Shown here: positions 7,168 through 16,053 of the stretch, piece after piece | Numbering within the stretch: the first letter of the stretch is position 1 | Layout: every line of letters starts with the position of its first letter | Assembly (NCBI GenBank): GCA_049116315.1 | Contig: JAGDZD010000010.1 | Span: 1 to 64,000 of the forward strand | From: Thalassobius sp049116315 | GTDB taxonomy: Bacteria; Pseudomonadota; Alphaproteobacteria; Rhodobacterales; Rhodobacteraceae | Direction of reading: 5' to 3' | Length of the DNA stretch: 64,000 nt | Notes under the pieces: generated by a model | What the model saw: the letters and a program-made list of their open reading frames with translations, nothing else | Told to the model about the DNA's origin: nothing | Database searches by the model: none | Program-made: the position numbers and the translations under genes

Positions 7168-7895
7168 CGCTGGGCCTCCTCAAGGTTCAACGTGTCCAAA
7201 TCAGCCAAAGTCCCAAGCATCTGAAGATAAGCCACAAGAGCATCCATTTCCGTCACCCTGTCTGGTTGACCGTCATAGTCGCGGACCTGAACATTGTCGC
7301 CGTAGCTTGCGTGCAGTTCACCTTCAAAGTTTTGGTCAGCGTCCGCCTGACGAAAGGCATCCAGCTGCGCGGTTTGAATTTGAGCGTCGGAATAGGGCAC
7401 TCCGATTCGGCTGAGCGCCTTAAGCGATGCTGGCAGGTGCGCTGTGGCAAGGCGTGTTTCAGACAAAAACGCATAGCCCGGCATAACAGAGCCTGCGACC
7501 AGTTCGCGCGGGGCCTTAAGATGGGCGACGTGCCAGTCGTCGGAATACTTGCCGCCAATGCGCGCCAGATCAGGCCCCGTCCGCTTGGACCCCCATTGAA
7601 ACGGATGATCATACATGCTTTCGGCCGCCAAACTGTAATGCCCATAGCGTTCGATGTCCGAGCGCAGCGTGCGGATCATTTGGCTGTGACAGGCATAACA
7701 GCCCTCGCGCACATATATATCGCGCCCGGCCAGCTCTAGCGGTGTATAGGGGCGCATGCCCTCAACCTTCTCCACGGTGTTTTCGATCGTGAACAGCGGG
7801 GCGATTTCGATGATCCCCCCGATCGAGGCCACCAAGAGGATTGCCATCGCAAATCCTAGTGAGTGACGTTCAAGCTTTTGATGCTGTGTGCTCAT
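7164..7895 (-). CDS. ccoO: cbb3-type cytochrome oxidase subunit CcoO (monoheme)
   Basis: A 243-residue membrane-anchored cytochrome c. An N-terminal helix (about residues 15-35) is followed by REGCYACHSQMIR (heme c site), the family segment RTGPDLARIGGKYSD and the methionine-containing VAGSVMPGYAFL. Conserved sequences match FixO/CcoO throughout. It starts five bases after the ccoN stop and ends overlapping ccoQ. Confidence 0.93.
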   Translation of the reverse strand: MSTQHQKLERHSLGFAMAILLVASIGGIIEIAPLFTIENTVEKVEGMRPYTPLELAGRDIYVREGCYACHSQMIRTLRSDIERYGHYSLAAESMYDHPFQWGSKRTGPDLARIGGKYSDDWHVAHLKAPRELVAGSVMPGYAFLSETRLATAHLPASLKALSRIGVPYSDAQIQTAQLDAFRQADADQNFEGELHASYGDNVQVRDYDGQPDRVTEMDALVAYLQMLGTLADLDTLNLEEAQR

Positions 7896-7900
7896 TAGAT

Positions 7901-9523
7901 TTACTCCGCCGGGTGCGGGACCAACGGTCCGGTTTCCCGCGATTGCGTTTTGCGGGGGCCACTGACGGTCATGTAGATGTTGTAAGCGCCGATACCGGCC
8001 CCAATCAGGTACAGCAATCCGCCGATCGCCCGCGCGACATAATAGGGGTGCATGGCAACCACACTATCGAGGAAGGAATAGAGGAACGCGCCATCTGCAT
8101 CATAGGTCTGCCACATGAGCGACTGCGTGATGCCGCTGTTCCACATCGCCCCGACGTAGATCAGCGTGCCGCTCAGCGCGAGCCAAAAATGCCATGCCTC
8201 TAGGCGCAAGGAGTACACGCCCTCGCGTTTCCAAATCCAAGGCACCAGCTTGTAAAGAGCCCCGAATGTAATGAAGGCCACCCAACCAAGCGCGCCGGCA
8301 TGGACGTGCCCAACTGTCCAATCAGTATAGTGACTGAGCGAGTTTACAGGTCGGATCGCCATGAACGATCCCTCAAAGGTCGACAGCCCATAGAACAAAA
8401 TCGCAACCATCATAAAGCGCACAGCCGGATCGGTGCGCACCTTATCCCATGCACCGTTGATCGTCAGAATGCCGTTGAACACCGAAGCCCAGCTGGGCAC
8501 CAACAGAATGATGGACATCGACATGCCAAGGTACTGAACCCAATCGGGCAGCGCCGTGTAATGCAGGTGATGGGATCCAGCCCAAAGATATAGGAAGGTG
8601 ATCCCCCAAAAGCCGACAATCGACATGCGATAGGAATACACGGGCCGGTTCACCGCTTTGGGCAAGAAATAGTAGAGCATTCCAAGGAAGCCAGCCGTCA
8701 GCAGAAACCCAACGGCGTTGTGCCCATACCACCACTGCGTCATCGCATCCTGTGTTCCGGCAAAAAGCGAATAGCTTTTGGGGTAAGCAATCGAAACAGG
8801 AACCGAGAGGTTGTTCACGGTGTGCAGCATCGCGATGACAACAATGAAGGCCAAGTAATACCAGTTGGCAACATAGATATGCGGCTCGATCCGCCGGGCC
8901 AACGTGCGCAGGTAGAGCGCAAGATATCCAAGCCAAACGACCAACAGCAAAAGATCAGCGTACCACTCAGGCTCGGCGTATTCCTTGGACTGGGTGATCC
9001 CCAAGGGATAGCCACTTGCCGCCAGAACCAGAAAGAGATTGTAGCCCCAAAACACCATCCAAGGCAGCGTTTCACTGGCCAATCTGGCGCGAGAGGTGCG
9101 TTGAACCACATAAAACGAGGTCGCGATCAGCGCGTTGCCCCCAAACCCAAAGATCACCGCTGAGGTATGCATGGGGCGCAGGCGGCCAAAGTTTGACCAA
9201 TACATGTCGCCGTTCAAAGCGGGAAAGGCCAGTTGCCACGCCAAGATATCCCCGACGGTAAAGCCGATCAGCGCCCAAATCAGGGCCGCAATGACACCAA
9301 AACGAATGACCCTGTCATTGTATTCAAGGGGGATATCCCGCTGTCCTTCGCTGAGGCGTGTAATCATCCACAACCCGCCCCACCCCGCGCCAAGGGCAAT
9401 CAGCCAACCATGCAGGACAAAGCCGGGCGGCACGCCCCACCCCAAAATGGCCACACCGGTCACAAAAACCAGCGCAAGGGCCACCATAACCAAAACGGTC
9501 TCTGTAGAACTATTTGATGGCAT
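7901..9523 (-). CDS. ccoN: cbb3-type cytochrome oxidase catalytic subunit CcoN
   Basis: A 540-residue heme-copper subunit I of the C family. Visible active-site residues are His119 (RPMHTSA), His268 (YGHNAVGF), Tyr312 in LYLWAGSHHLHYTALPDW (the C-family cross-linked tyrosine helix), His318-His319, and the C-terminal DWTVGHVHAGALGW with the two heme histidines. The FEGS glutamate of C-family enzymes is present. The ATG at 9523 is preceded by GGAGAG and lies within the end of the upstream YeaR-like gene, so the two are coupled. No ccoGHIS maturation genes follow, suggesting a second cbb3 set in this genome. cbb3 enzymes reduce oxygen with high affinity and can also turn over NO. Confidence 0.95.
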   Translation of the reverse strand: MPSNSSTETVLVMVALALVFVTGVAILGWGVPPGFVLHGWLIALGAGWGGLWMITRLSEGQRDIPLEYNDRVIRFGVIAALIWALIGFTVGDILAWQLAFPALNGDMYWSNFGRLRPMHTSAVIFGFGGNALIATSFYVVQRTSRARLASETLPWMVFWGYNLFLVLAASGYPLGITQSKEYAEPEWYADLLLLVVWLGYLALYLRTLARRIEPHIYVANWYYLAFIVVIAMLHTVNNLSVPVSIAYPKSYSLFAGTQDAMTQWWYGHNAVGFLLTAGFLGMLYYFLPKAVNRPVYSYRMSIVGFWGITFLYLWAGSHHLHYTALPDWVQYLGMSMSIILLVPSWASVFNGILTINGAWDKVRTDPAVRFMMVAILFYGLSTFEGSFMAIRPVNSLSHYTDWTVGHVHAGALGWVAFITFGALYKLVPWIWKREGVYSLRLEAWHFWLALSGTLIYVGAMWNSGITQSLMWQTYDADGAFLYSFLDSVVAMHPYYVARAIGGLLYLIGAGIGAYNIYMTVSGPRKTQSRETGPLVPHPAE

Positions 9524-9803
9524 CGGTACTCTCCTGCCGGTGGAAACGCACCTCAAAAGCAACCGCGCCAATCGGGTTGGCTGAATGGATTTCTTGCGGT
9601 GCAAATACGGCCCGGTCGCCTGCACTCAGCACCAAATCCTCTTTGCCGTCCCGACACAGCAAAACTTGGCCAGACTGCACCACCAGCTGTCCCCAAACGC
9701 CAGCCTTGGTGCAGTGATCCTTGCGCAGTTTGTCGGGCAAAGTCTCGTGAGTGAAATGCGAGGTTGCGTAGTGCACCACGCCATGTGGAAGCGCGTCGGT
9801 CAT
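9510..9803 (-). CDS. DUF1971 / YeaR-like cupin-fold protein
   Basis: A 97-residue protein resembling the DUF1971 family (E. coli YeaR and the extra domain of some TehB proteins): an N-terminal THETLPDKLRKDH segment, then a small beta-barrel (VWGQLVVQSGQVLLC, VLSAGDRAVFAPQEIHSA) and an aromatic-rich end (FEVRFHRQ). In E. coli, yeaR responds to nitrate, nitrite and NO, being repressed by NsrR, so finding this family between a truncated globin and a cbb3 operon under an NsrR-like site is coherent. Biochemical function unknown. Its 3' end overlaps ccoN by 14 bases. Confidence 0.75.
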   Translation of the reverse strand: MTDALPHGVVHYATSHFTHETLPDKLRKDHCTKAGVWGQLVVQSGQVLLCRDGKEDLVLSAGDRAVFAPQEIHSANPIGAVAFEVRFHRQESTDAIK

Positions 9804-10544
9804 TTAGGCCTCTTTATGAAAAAGCTCTGCATAGGCATGCCAAGTTGCGTACCCAAGCAGCGGGAAAACCACGACCAAGCCCAATAGCCCTGTTAGGACA
9901 CCTAAGACGGTCAATCCGGTGATCACCCCGCCCCAGCACATGCAAAGCCGAAGATTGTGAGTGGTGGCATTAAAGCTCAGCCCCATGGCCGAGAACCCAT
10001 CGATTTTGCGATCCATCAGCATCGGCAGCGAGAAGGCGGAAATTGCAAAGCCTAGGACCGCAAATAGACCACCGATCAAAGACCCGGCCCCCAACAAGGC
10101 CCAACCCGATGGGGTGCTGAGCATCATAATCAGCGTTTCAGAGAAACCTGAAAACGGCCGCAATCCATAAACGATAGCAAACAAAACGGTGGCGGCACGG
10201 ATCCATGTCAGGGCGAACACCATCAGGATTGCGCCAACCAAGGCAATCTGCCCGCTGGCAACGCGGCGCTTGGCCTGCCCACTGGCAACAGAATACAATC
10301 CAATCGTTGCAAGGGGGCCAACCAAAACTGCGCCAGCAATCAAGGGCAACATCACCCAGCCCAAACCACTAAGCCAAAGTCCCCCCAAAGCGATCCAGCC
10401 CAACGCCACAAGCGCCATGCCATACCCCAAAGAAAAGGTGAGGTTTGCCGTAAAATCCCGCCAGCCAGCCGACAACCAGCGGGTGATGACTTGGGGGGCA
10501 GGATCAGAAATGACCTGCGCTCTGGTATAGAGGGATCCCGTCAT
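9804..10544 (-). CDS. DUF2189 family integral membrane protein
   Basis: A 246-residue protein with about six membrane helices, resembling the DUF2189 family: the N-terminal PAPQVITRWLSAGWRDF region, SLGYGMALV, GPLATIGLYSVASGQ and the C-terminal GLVVVFPLLGYATWHAYAELF. The start codon overlaps the globin stop (ATGA) and the stop is adjacent to the next start, so it is an internal operon gene. The molecular role is not established; I infer only an association with the nitrosative-stress response. Confidence 0.75.
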   Translation of the reverse strand: MTGSLYTRAQVISDPAPQVITRWLSAGWRDFTANLTFSLGYGMALVALGWIALGGLWLSGLGWVMLPLIAGAVLVGPLATIGLYSVASGQAKRRVASGQIALVGAILMVFALTWIRAATVLFAIVYGLRPFSGFSETLIMMLSTPSGWALLGAGSLIGGLFAVLGFAISAFSLPMLMDRKIDGFSAMGLSFNATTHNLRLCMCWGGVITGLTVLGVLTGLLGLVVVFPLLGYATWHAYAELFHKEA

Positions 10545-10960
10545 GTCAGCACCGGTGGGCTGCCTGCCTCACGTCGAAAGTTTTCAAGCCCAAAAGACAG
10601 GCCGTTGCCGATGCGTCTGGCCAAATGCGAAAACGCCAAAGCGGCTTCGGGCTGCAGAACTTGATGCGCGGTTGTTTCAAACAAGTCGAGCCACACAGGA
10701 AAATGCTCCGGTTGCACATCCATGTTCGCCAAATGGGCCTGCATTGGATTTCCAGAATAGCCGGGCTCGCGCAGAATTGCCCCCCGCCAGAACGAGGCAA
10801 TTTTTTCCTCGTGCTCGGGCCAGTCAACAATAGCCGCATTGAACACCGGCCCCAAAACAGGATGCACCCTTACCTTGGCGTAAAACCGGCAAACCAATGT
10901 CTTAATTTCATCAGCAGAAATTTCAAACATGTGCAGTCGTGCGGATTTTGCAGTTGTCAT
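10541..10960 (-). CDS. Group III truncated hemoglobin
   Basis: A 139-residue globin of the group III (P) truncated family: FYAKVRVHPVLGPVF, WPEHEEKIASFWRGAIL, YSGNPMQAHL and HFPVWLDLFE match the conserved blocks; the proximal histidine is expected in the HFPVWL segment. Such globins bind O2 and NO and are commonly implicated in NO detoxification. The ATG at 10960 has GGAG nine bases upstream; a TTG five codons earlier is possible. It is the first gene of the operon running into ccoNOQP, and an NsrR-like operator covers its -35 region. Confidence 0.85.
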   Translation of the reverse strand: MTTAKSARLHMFEISADEIKTLVCRFYAKVRVHPVLGPVFNAAIVDWPEHEEKIASFWRGAILREPGYSGNPMQAHLANMDVQPEHFPVWLDLFETTAHQVLQPEAALAFSHLARRIGNGLSFGLENFRREAGSPPVLT

Positions 10961-11004
10961 CAGAATTTTCTCCAAATAGAGCCACGGCTATTTGCGCTCA
11001 CAAA

Positions 11005-11023
11005 TACGCATTGTCAACACCTA
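11005..11023. promoter_or_regulatory. Putative NsrR operator C over globin promoter
   Basis: On the minus strand TAGGTGTTGACAATGCGTA: arms TAGGTGTT and AATGCGTA around GAC. It differs from operator A at only four of 19 positions, two of them in the spacer. A perfect -35 hexamer TTGACA is embedded in it, 45-63 bp upstream of the truncated-globin start, so binding here should block transcription of the globin-DUF2189-yeaR-like-ccoNOQP operon. Confidence 0.6.
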
Positions 11024-11178
11024 TTTAAGGTGCGCGCCCACTCCGGAGCCCTCAAACCATCAGCGATAACGTTCAGCCATCCACGTCAAAACAGTCCCCA
11101 TTCAGGACGTTGCGCTGTGAAATCACGAGGCGTCTGGACGCGGCCTGTGCCAAATTTTGTTTGACTGCTACATACTGC

Positions 11179-11190
11179 CTGATATACCAG
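11179..11190. promoter_or_regulatory. Putative FCD-GntR operator, site 1
   Basis: CTGATATACCAG, within a larger symmetric region CTGCC...GGCAG (about 11175-11198). It lies downstream of a TTGACT -35-like box (11161-11166) and covers the expected -10 region of the ABC transporter operon. The same dodecamer recurs exactly at 20844-20855. Confidence 0.6.
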
Positions 11191-11221
11191 ATGGCAGACA
11201 GGATAACTGAGGAGAAAGTCC

Positions 11222-12346
11222 GTGTTTAAGACCAACAAACCAATTTCTACGATTGCATTGTGTACTGCGTTCAGCCTTTTTGCCGGCGCCGCACAGGCTG
11301 AATGGCGTGACGACTCCGCCTCAACCAGTTTTCAGCCCGAGTGTTTTCGCCCTTGGACCGCAGAGACCCAAAACTGGACCCATGAATCCCGCGAAGGCCC
11401 ATACCGGATTGCGGTCGTTAACAGTTTCGTTGGAAACACATGGCGCATTCAGATGCTGAAAACGCTGCTGGCCTTTGCCGAAACGCCAGAGATGTCTTCT
11501 AAGATCAGCGAACTCAAAGTGATCTCTACCGGCACAGACGTGTCTGCTCAGATTGCAGCGATGGAAGATTACATCAACCAAGGCTATGACGCCGTAATTG
11601 CCAACGCCATGAGCACAGATGGCTTCAATCGCGTCATCCGCGCAGGCGAGCGGTCTGAAACGTTGATCATGACTTTCGACAACATCTTGGACACCGACAA
11701 GGTGATGCAGCTCAGTTCTGACAACCTGGAATTTGGCCGTCTGCAGGGCGAATTCATCGTCGACAAAGTGGGCACCAGCGGCAAAATTCTAGAAGTCCGC
11801 GGCCTGCCAGGTATCTCTGTTGATTTGGACCGTCACCAAGGTCTGCGTGACGTTCTGGACCAGCACGGCGATATTGAAATCATCGAAGTGGTCGGTAACT
11901 GGGACGACGGCACCGCTCAAAAGGTTGTGGCAGATGCGATTGCCACCCACGGCAAATTTGACGGCTTTGCGGTTCAAGCTGGGTCCACCGGTGCTTTGCG
12001 CGCGATTTTGGATGCAGACCACCCGCTGGTGCCCATGGCAGCCGAAGCTGAAAACGGATTCCGCAAAATGGCGGCAGAGCTGAAAGGCGACGGCTTGGAT
12101 GTCTTGTCTGTTGGCTACTCCCCTGCCCTTGGTGCGATTGCAGTCAAAGCTGCGGTTTCAGCACTCGAAGGCAACGCGCTGCCTCAGCTGATGTCGATCC
12201 CTCTGCCAGTGGCGGACACCACAACATTGGAAGACGGCAAGAACTTCTGGTCGAACCTGGATGACAACTTCTTTACGCCAAACGAATTTCCCCCCTGTGA
12301 CGTGAACTTCACCGCAGAGGAAATTATGGCGCAGGACGTCAACTAA
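11222..12346 (+). CDS. Periplasmic sugar-binding protein of ABC transporter (RbsB/LacI-like fold)
   Basis: A 374-residue periplasmic binding protein: signal peptide cleaved near AGAAQA-EW (residue 26), then the Peripla_BP_4 fold with YRIAVVNSFVGNTWRIQML, DVSAQIAAMEDYINQGYDAVI and NWDDGTAQKVVADAI. It starts with GTG after GAGGAGAAAG. It begins a three-gene operon with an ATPase and a fused permease. Substrate unknown; the extra N-terminal stretch (FQPECFRPWTAETQNW) before the first beta strand and a C-terminal cysteine-containing segment (FPPCDVNF), presumably disulfide-linked, distinguish it from standard ribose-binding proteins. Confidence 0.85.
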   Translation: MFKTNKPISTIALCTAFSLFAGAAQAEWRDDSASTSFQPECFRPWTAETQNWTHESREGPYRIAVVNSFVGNTWRIQMLKTLLAFAETPEMSSKISELKVISTGTDVSAQIAAMEDYINQGYDAVIANAMSTDGFNRVIRAGERSETLIMTFDNILDTDKVMQLSSDNLEFGRLQGEFIVDKVGTSGKILEVRGLPGISVDLDRHQGLRDVLDQHGDIEIIEVVGNWDDGTAQKVVADAIATHGKFDGFAVQAGSTGALRAILDADHPLVPMAAEAENGFRKMAAELKGDGLDVLSVGYSPALGAIAVKAAVSALEGNALPQLMSIPLPVADTTTLEDGKNFWSNLDDNFFTPNEFPPCDVNFTAEEIMAQDVN

Positions 12347-12349
12347 ACC

Positions 12350-13966
12350 ATGACGGCTCAATCAGTCACCGTGGCTGGGCATAGCAATATGCCCAACCAC
12401 GAATCCCATGCGCAGGAAGCAAAGCTCTCCCCTTTCCTGCGCATGGTCGATGTTTCGGTGAATTACGGACCCGTGCGCGCCATGTCTGACGTTACGTTGG
12501 ACATTTGTGCCGGCCGCATCCACGCCATCGTTGGCGAAAATGGAGCGGGCAAATCCACCCTGCTCAAAACAATCGCCGGAACGAAATCACCCTCTGAAGG
12601 TTACCTCGAAGTCGAGGGCAACCAACTGACCATGGCAGGCGCACACGACGGCCACGCCAATGGCATATCTTGCGTCTTTCAGGAAATGTCATTGATCCCC
12701 GACCTGAGTGTTGCCGAGAACATCCAGCTGCTAAATCCACCCAGCAAATTTGGACTGATCGATAAGCGGCAGCAACGCCGCAATGTTCAGGAATTCCTTG
12801 AGCTGGTAGGCGCTGGCGACTTGGATCCAGACACGCTGGTCAAAGATCTCCCGTTGTCGCGACAGCAATTGGTCGAGATCGCCAAGGGTCTGGCCGTCAA
12901 ACCCAAGCTGTTGATTTTAGATGAAAGCACCTCTGCGCTGACCAACAGCGACACCAAACACATCCTGGCCTTGGCCAAAAAACTGCGCGATCAAGGCATG
13001 GCGATCCTATATGTGTCGCACCGCCTAGGAGAAATCCGCGAGCTGGCGGATGATTGCACCGTGTTTCGCGGTGGCCGCAAGATTGAAACCTTCGCGATGG
13101 ACAGCCGCACGGACAACGAGATTGTCGAGCTGATGCTAGGACGCAGTGTCGAAGCCGCGTTTCCCCCCTTGGACCCGCTGCCCGCAAATGCACCAACACT
13201 GCTGGATGTCACCAATTTGGCATGGGACGGTGTGTTGCGTGATCTGTCAGCCAATCTGCATCGCGGTGAAATTGTCGGGATCGGCGGGCTGGATGGTCAC
13301 GGGCAACATGATTTTTTGCTTGCCCTCTTTGGGGCCTTGAAAGGGACCGATGGCAGCATCCGCATTGACGGCGCGCCGCTTAAGCCCAGCCCACCTTCGG
13401 CCCGCGTGCGCCAAAAGGTCAGCATGGCCTATGTCCCCGAAGATCGTGGAACCCACGGCTTGGTTCAACAGATGTCCGTTGGCGACAATATTTTGTTGGC
13501 TGATCGCAAAAGCTATTTGCGCGACTTCTTGCGCCCCCCCGGCAGCAACGCGACCAAAATGCAGGCAGCTATTGAGCGGTTAAAAATTAAGGTTTCTTCG
13601 CCAAAACAGCCTGCATTTGAACTGTCCGGCGGGAACCAACAAAAAATCGTCTTGGCAAAATGGCTTGCTGAAACCCCGGATATCCTTCTGTTGGATGATC
13701 CAACACGGGGCATTGATGTTGGCACTAAACTCGAGATCTTTTCGCTTCTTCAAGAGCTGGCAGCCAAGGGCTGTGCGATCCTGCTCTATAGCTCGGATTA
13801 CCAAGAGCTGTGCCACTGCTGCCACCGCGTTTTGGTGTTCTACGAAGGCCGCATCAGCCACGAAATCGAGGGGCCTTTGTTAACAGAAACCAATTTGGTC
13901 AACGCTGCCTTCAATTTACCGCTTGTTGATCCAAACGATCCCTCAGATTTGGGTGAGACATCATGA
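12350..13966 (+). CDS. Sugar ABC transporter ATP-binding protein, two ATPase domains (RbsA/MglA type)
   Basis: A 538-residue protein with duplicated ATPase domains. The first has Walker A GENGAGKSTLL and Walker B LLILDESTSAL; its signature is divergent (LPLSRQQL). The second has the degenerate Walker A usual in this family (GIGGLDGHGQHDFLL), a full signature LSGGNQQKIVLAKWL and Walker B LLLDDPTRGID. Energises import of the ligand bound by the upstream protein. Three bases separate it from the upstream stop, and its stop overlaps the permease start. Confidence 0.92.
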   Translation: MTAQSVTVAGHSNMPNHESHAQEAKLSPFLRMVDVSVNYGPVRAMSDVTLDICAGRIHAIVGENGAGKSTLLKTIAGTKSPSEGYLEVEGNQLTMAGAHDGHANGISCVFQEMSLIPDLSVAENIQLLNPPSKFGLIDKRQQRRNVQEFLELVGAGDLDPDTLVKDLPLSRQQLVEIAKGLAVKPKLLILDESTSALTNSDTKHILALAKKLRDQGMAILYVSHRLGEIRELADDCTVFRGGRKIETFAMDSRTDNEIVELMLGRSVEAAFPPLDPLPANAPTLLDVTNLAWDGVLRDLSANLHRGEIVGIGGLDGHGQHDFLLALFGALKGTDGSIRIDGAPLKPSPPSARVRQKVSMAYVPEDRGTHGLVQQMSVGDNILLADRKSYLRDFLRPPGSNATKMQAAIERLKIKVSSPKQPAFELSGGNQQKIVLAKWLAETPDILLLDDPTRGIDVGTKLEIFSLLQELAAKGCAILLYSSDYQELCHCCHRVLVFYEGRISHEIEGPLLTETNLVNAAFNLPLVDPNDPSDLGETS

Positions 13967-16011
13967 AAGCTTTCTTTTCAGTGCCACGCCGTTGGTTGGG
14001 CACCGCAACAACCTCTTTGATCCTATTGGTCTTGGCCTATGCGATCTATGCAATGCAACACCCAAGTGGCCTTGCGGTTTCGACCTTTACCACCAACACC
14101 AACCAAGGCGGCGCATTGGCCTTTGCGGCCATTGGTCAGGCGGTTGTGTTGCTGTCAGGGGGCATTGATTTGTCAATTGGCGCGATTTTGGTTTTGGTCC
14201 GATCGGTTGCTTCGCATGTGTTGGGCGGCTCTGGCGTTCACCTTGTTCTGGGATTGGCAGCCTGTCTGGCTGTTGGCTTTGGCGCGGGTATCATCAACGG
14301 CTTGATTGTTGTCTATGGCCGCATTCAGCCCGTGATCGCCACTTTGGCGACCGGAGCGATTTACGCAGGCGCCGCTTTGGCCATTCGCCCAAGACCAGGA
14401 GGGGATGTCAACGAAAGCTTGGGTGACATCCTGACCTACGAAGCTGATCTTTGGCTGCCCGCCGCCTTAGGGGACACCTTTCTGGGCAACATCCCAAGCG
14501 CAGCAATTATGGTCGGTCTGGTCATTCTATTGATCTGGATGCCCATTCGACACGGGACCTTGGGGCGCGCCATTGTCGCCATCGGGTCAAGCCGAAATTC
14601 TGCCCGCATTTCAGGGATTTCAGTCGATCGCATTGCCATCATTTCTTATGGGCTTGGGGGATTGTTCGCCGCATTTGGCGGTATCTTCTTGGCCGCGTTG
14701 ACACTGACCGGCGATGCAAACGCCATTCAATCGGGCTATTACACGCTGAACTCTTTGGCTGCCGCCGTGATCGGGGGGACCTCACTTTTGGGCGGTGTTG
14801 GCGGCGTACTTGGCGCGGTCTTTGGCGCCTATCTGCTGAGCATGATGGCCAGCATCATGCGTGTCACCGAAAAGATCCTTTGGCTGATCGAAGCCAGCCC
14901 TCTGGTGCAACCGCTGTTCGAAGGTGTTGTTCTTTTGATCGCCATTTCGGTTGGCGCGGCCGGGGCGTTGAAGGCAAAGAACCGGCTTTCAATTCTGGGA
15001 CAGGCTGATCGGTCACGTGACAGCCACGATATCTGGGCCGCTGTGCGCCTGAGCTGCGGTTTGGTGGCCATCCTCCTTGTCATCGCAAGCTCTGTTCTGA
15101 TCAGCCGCGGAGAAACGCCCCCCTTTCTGTCGCCTGATTTTCTGTTGCTGCAACTTCAATCTGCCTCGTTCCTTGCGATGTTTGCAGTTGGCGCCTTCTT
15201 GGTGATTAAGATCGGCCAGATCGACCTGTCATTGCCGTGGGCCATCACAGCCTGTGCCATGGTTGCCACCACCGTTGGTGGACCCGCTGCAGTTCCTGTT
15301 GCCATTGCTGTTGGGGCCTGCATCGGTTTGATCAATGGGTTGGGCGTTGCGGTTCTGCGCATTCCGTCAATCATCTTCACACTGGGTGTAAACTCCATTT
15401 TGATGGGGCTGATGGTTTTGCTGACCGGTGGATTTGCGCCGCGTTCCGAAGCCACCTCAGCTATGGTGTTTATGGGCGCAGAGCGCAGCATCGCCTTCAT
15501 CCCGAACTCGGTTCTGGTTGCCTTGATGGTTATTCTGCTGATGGCTTGGGTGATGCGTCGCTCGCGTATCGGGCGTGAAATCGAAGCCATCGGATTTTCC
15601 GAAGGCGCGGCTTATCTATCAGGCGTGCGCACCCCGTTGGTCATCATTGGCGTGTTTGTTGTTGCGGGCATGTGCACTGGGTTCGGAGCCTCGCTTTTGA
15701 CAGGCTTTTCCGGCAAAGCCTTTCAAGACATGGGTGGCAGCTATTTGATGCCAGCCATTGCAGCTGTGGTTTTGGGTGGAACCCGCATTACCGGTGGCAG
15801 CGGCTATATCACAGCCATCTTGGTTGGGGTCCTTGTTGTCACATTGCTGCAAAGCACGCTGGCTGTGGTTCAGATTGGATCAGCATGGCGTCAGATCCTC
15901 TATGGCGCAATTTTGATTGTCATTCTGACAGCCCAAAACTCTGAAACGCTCAAACTGATCATGTACAATCGAACACGGTCCAAAAAGCGAAAAGCGGAAT
16001 TTGCCTCTTAA
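13963..16011 (+). CDS. Fused double permease of sugar ABC transporter
   Basis: A 682-residue protein, about twice the usual size of an RbsC-type permease. Two BPD_transp_2 modules are visible in one frame: the first (residues about 15-330) carries SGGIDLSIGAIL and GGTSLLGGVGGVLGAVFGAYLL, the second (about 360-670) carries IGQIDLSLPWAITA and VLGGTRITGGSGYITAILVGVLV. A charged linker (KAKNRLSILGQADRSRDS) joins them. Rbs-type importers normally use two copies or two separate genes, so the fusion fixes a heterodimeric arrangement. It is followed by a rho-independent terminator. Confidence 0.9.
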   Translation: MKAFFSVPRRWLGTATTSLILLVLAYAIYAMQHPSGLAVSTFTTNTNQGGALAFAAIGQAVVLLSGGIDLSIGAILVLVRSVASHVLGGSGVHLVLGLAACLAVGFGAGIINGLIVVYGRIQPVIATLATGAIYAGAALAIRPRPGGDVNESLGDILTYEADLWLPAALGDTFLGNIPSAAIMVGLVILLIWMPIRHGTLGRAIVAIGSSRNSARISGISVDRIAIISYGLGGLFAAFGGIFLAALTLTGDANAIQSGYYTLNSLAAAVIGGTSLLGGVGGVLGAVFGAYLLSMMASIMRVTEKILWLIEASPLVQPLFEGVVLLIAISVGAAGALKAKNRLSILGQADRSRDSHDIWAAVRLSCGLVAILLVIASSVLISRGETPPFLSPDFLLLQLQSASFLAMFAVGAFLVIKIGQIDLSLPWAITACAMVATTVGGPAAVPVAIAVGACIGLINGLGVAVLRIPSIIFTLGVNSILMGLMVLLTGGFAPRSEATSAMVFMGAERSIAFIPNSVLVALMVILLMAWVMRRSRIGREIEAIGFSEGAAYLSGVRTPLVIIGVFVVAGMCTGFGASLLTGFSGKAFQDMGGSYLMPAIAAVVLGGTRITGGSGYITAILVGVLVVTLLQSTLAVVQIGSAWRQILYGAILIVILTAQNSETLKLIMYNRTRSKKRKAEFAS

Positions 16012-16016
16012 AGAAA

Positions 16017-16044
16017 GGGCGGGGATCAAACCCCGCCCTTTTTT
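16017..16044 (+). terminator. Rho-independent terminator of first ABC operon
   Basis: GGGCGGGG, loop ATCAAA, CCCCGCCC, then TTTTTT, six bases after the permease stop. It may also serve the convergent lactonase gene. Confidence 0.9.
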
Positions 16045-16053
16045 GATCCGGCC

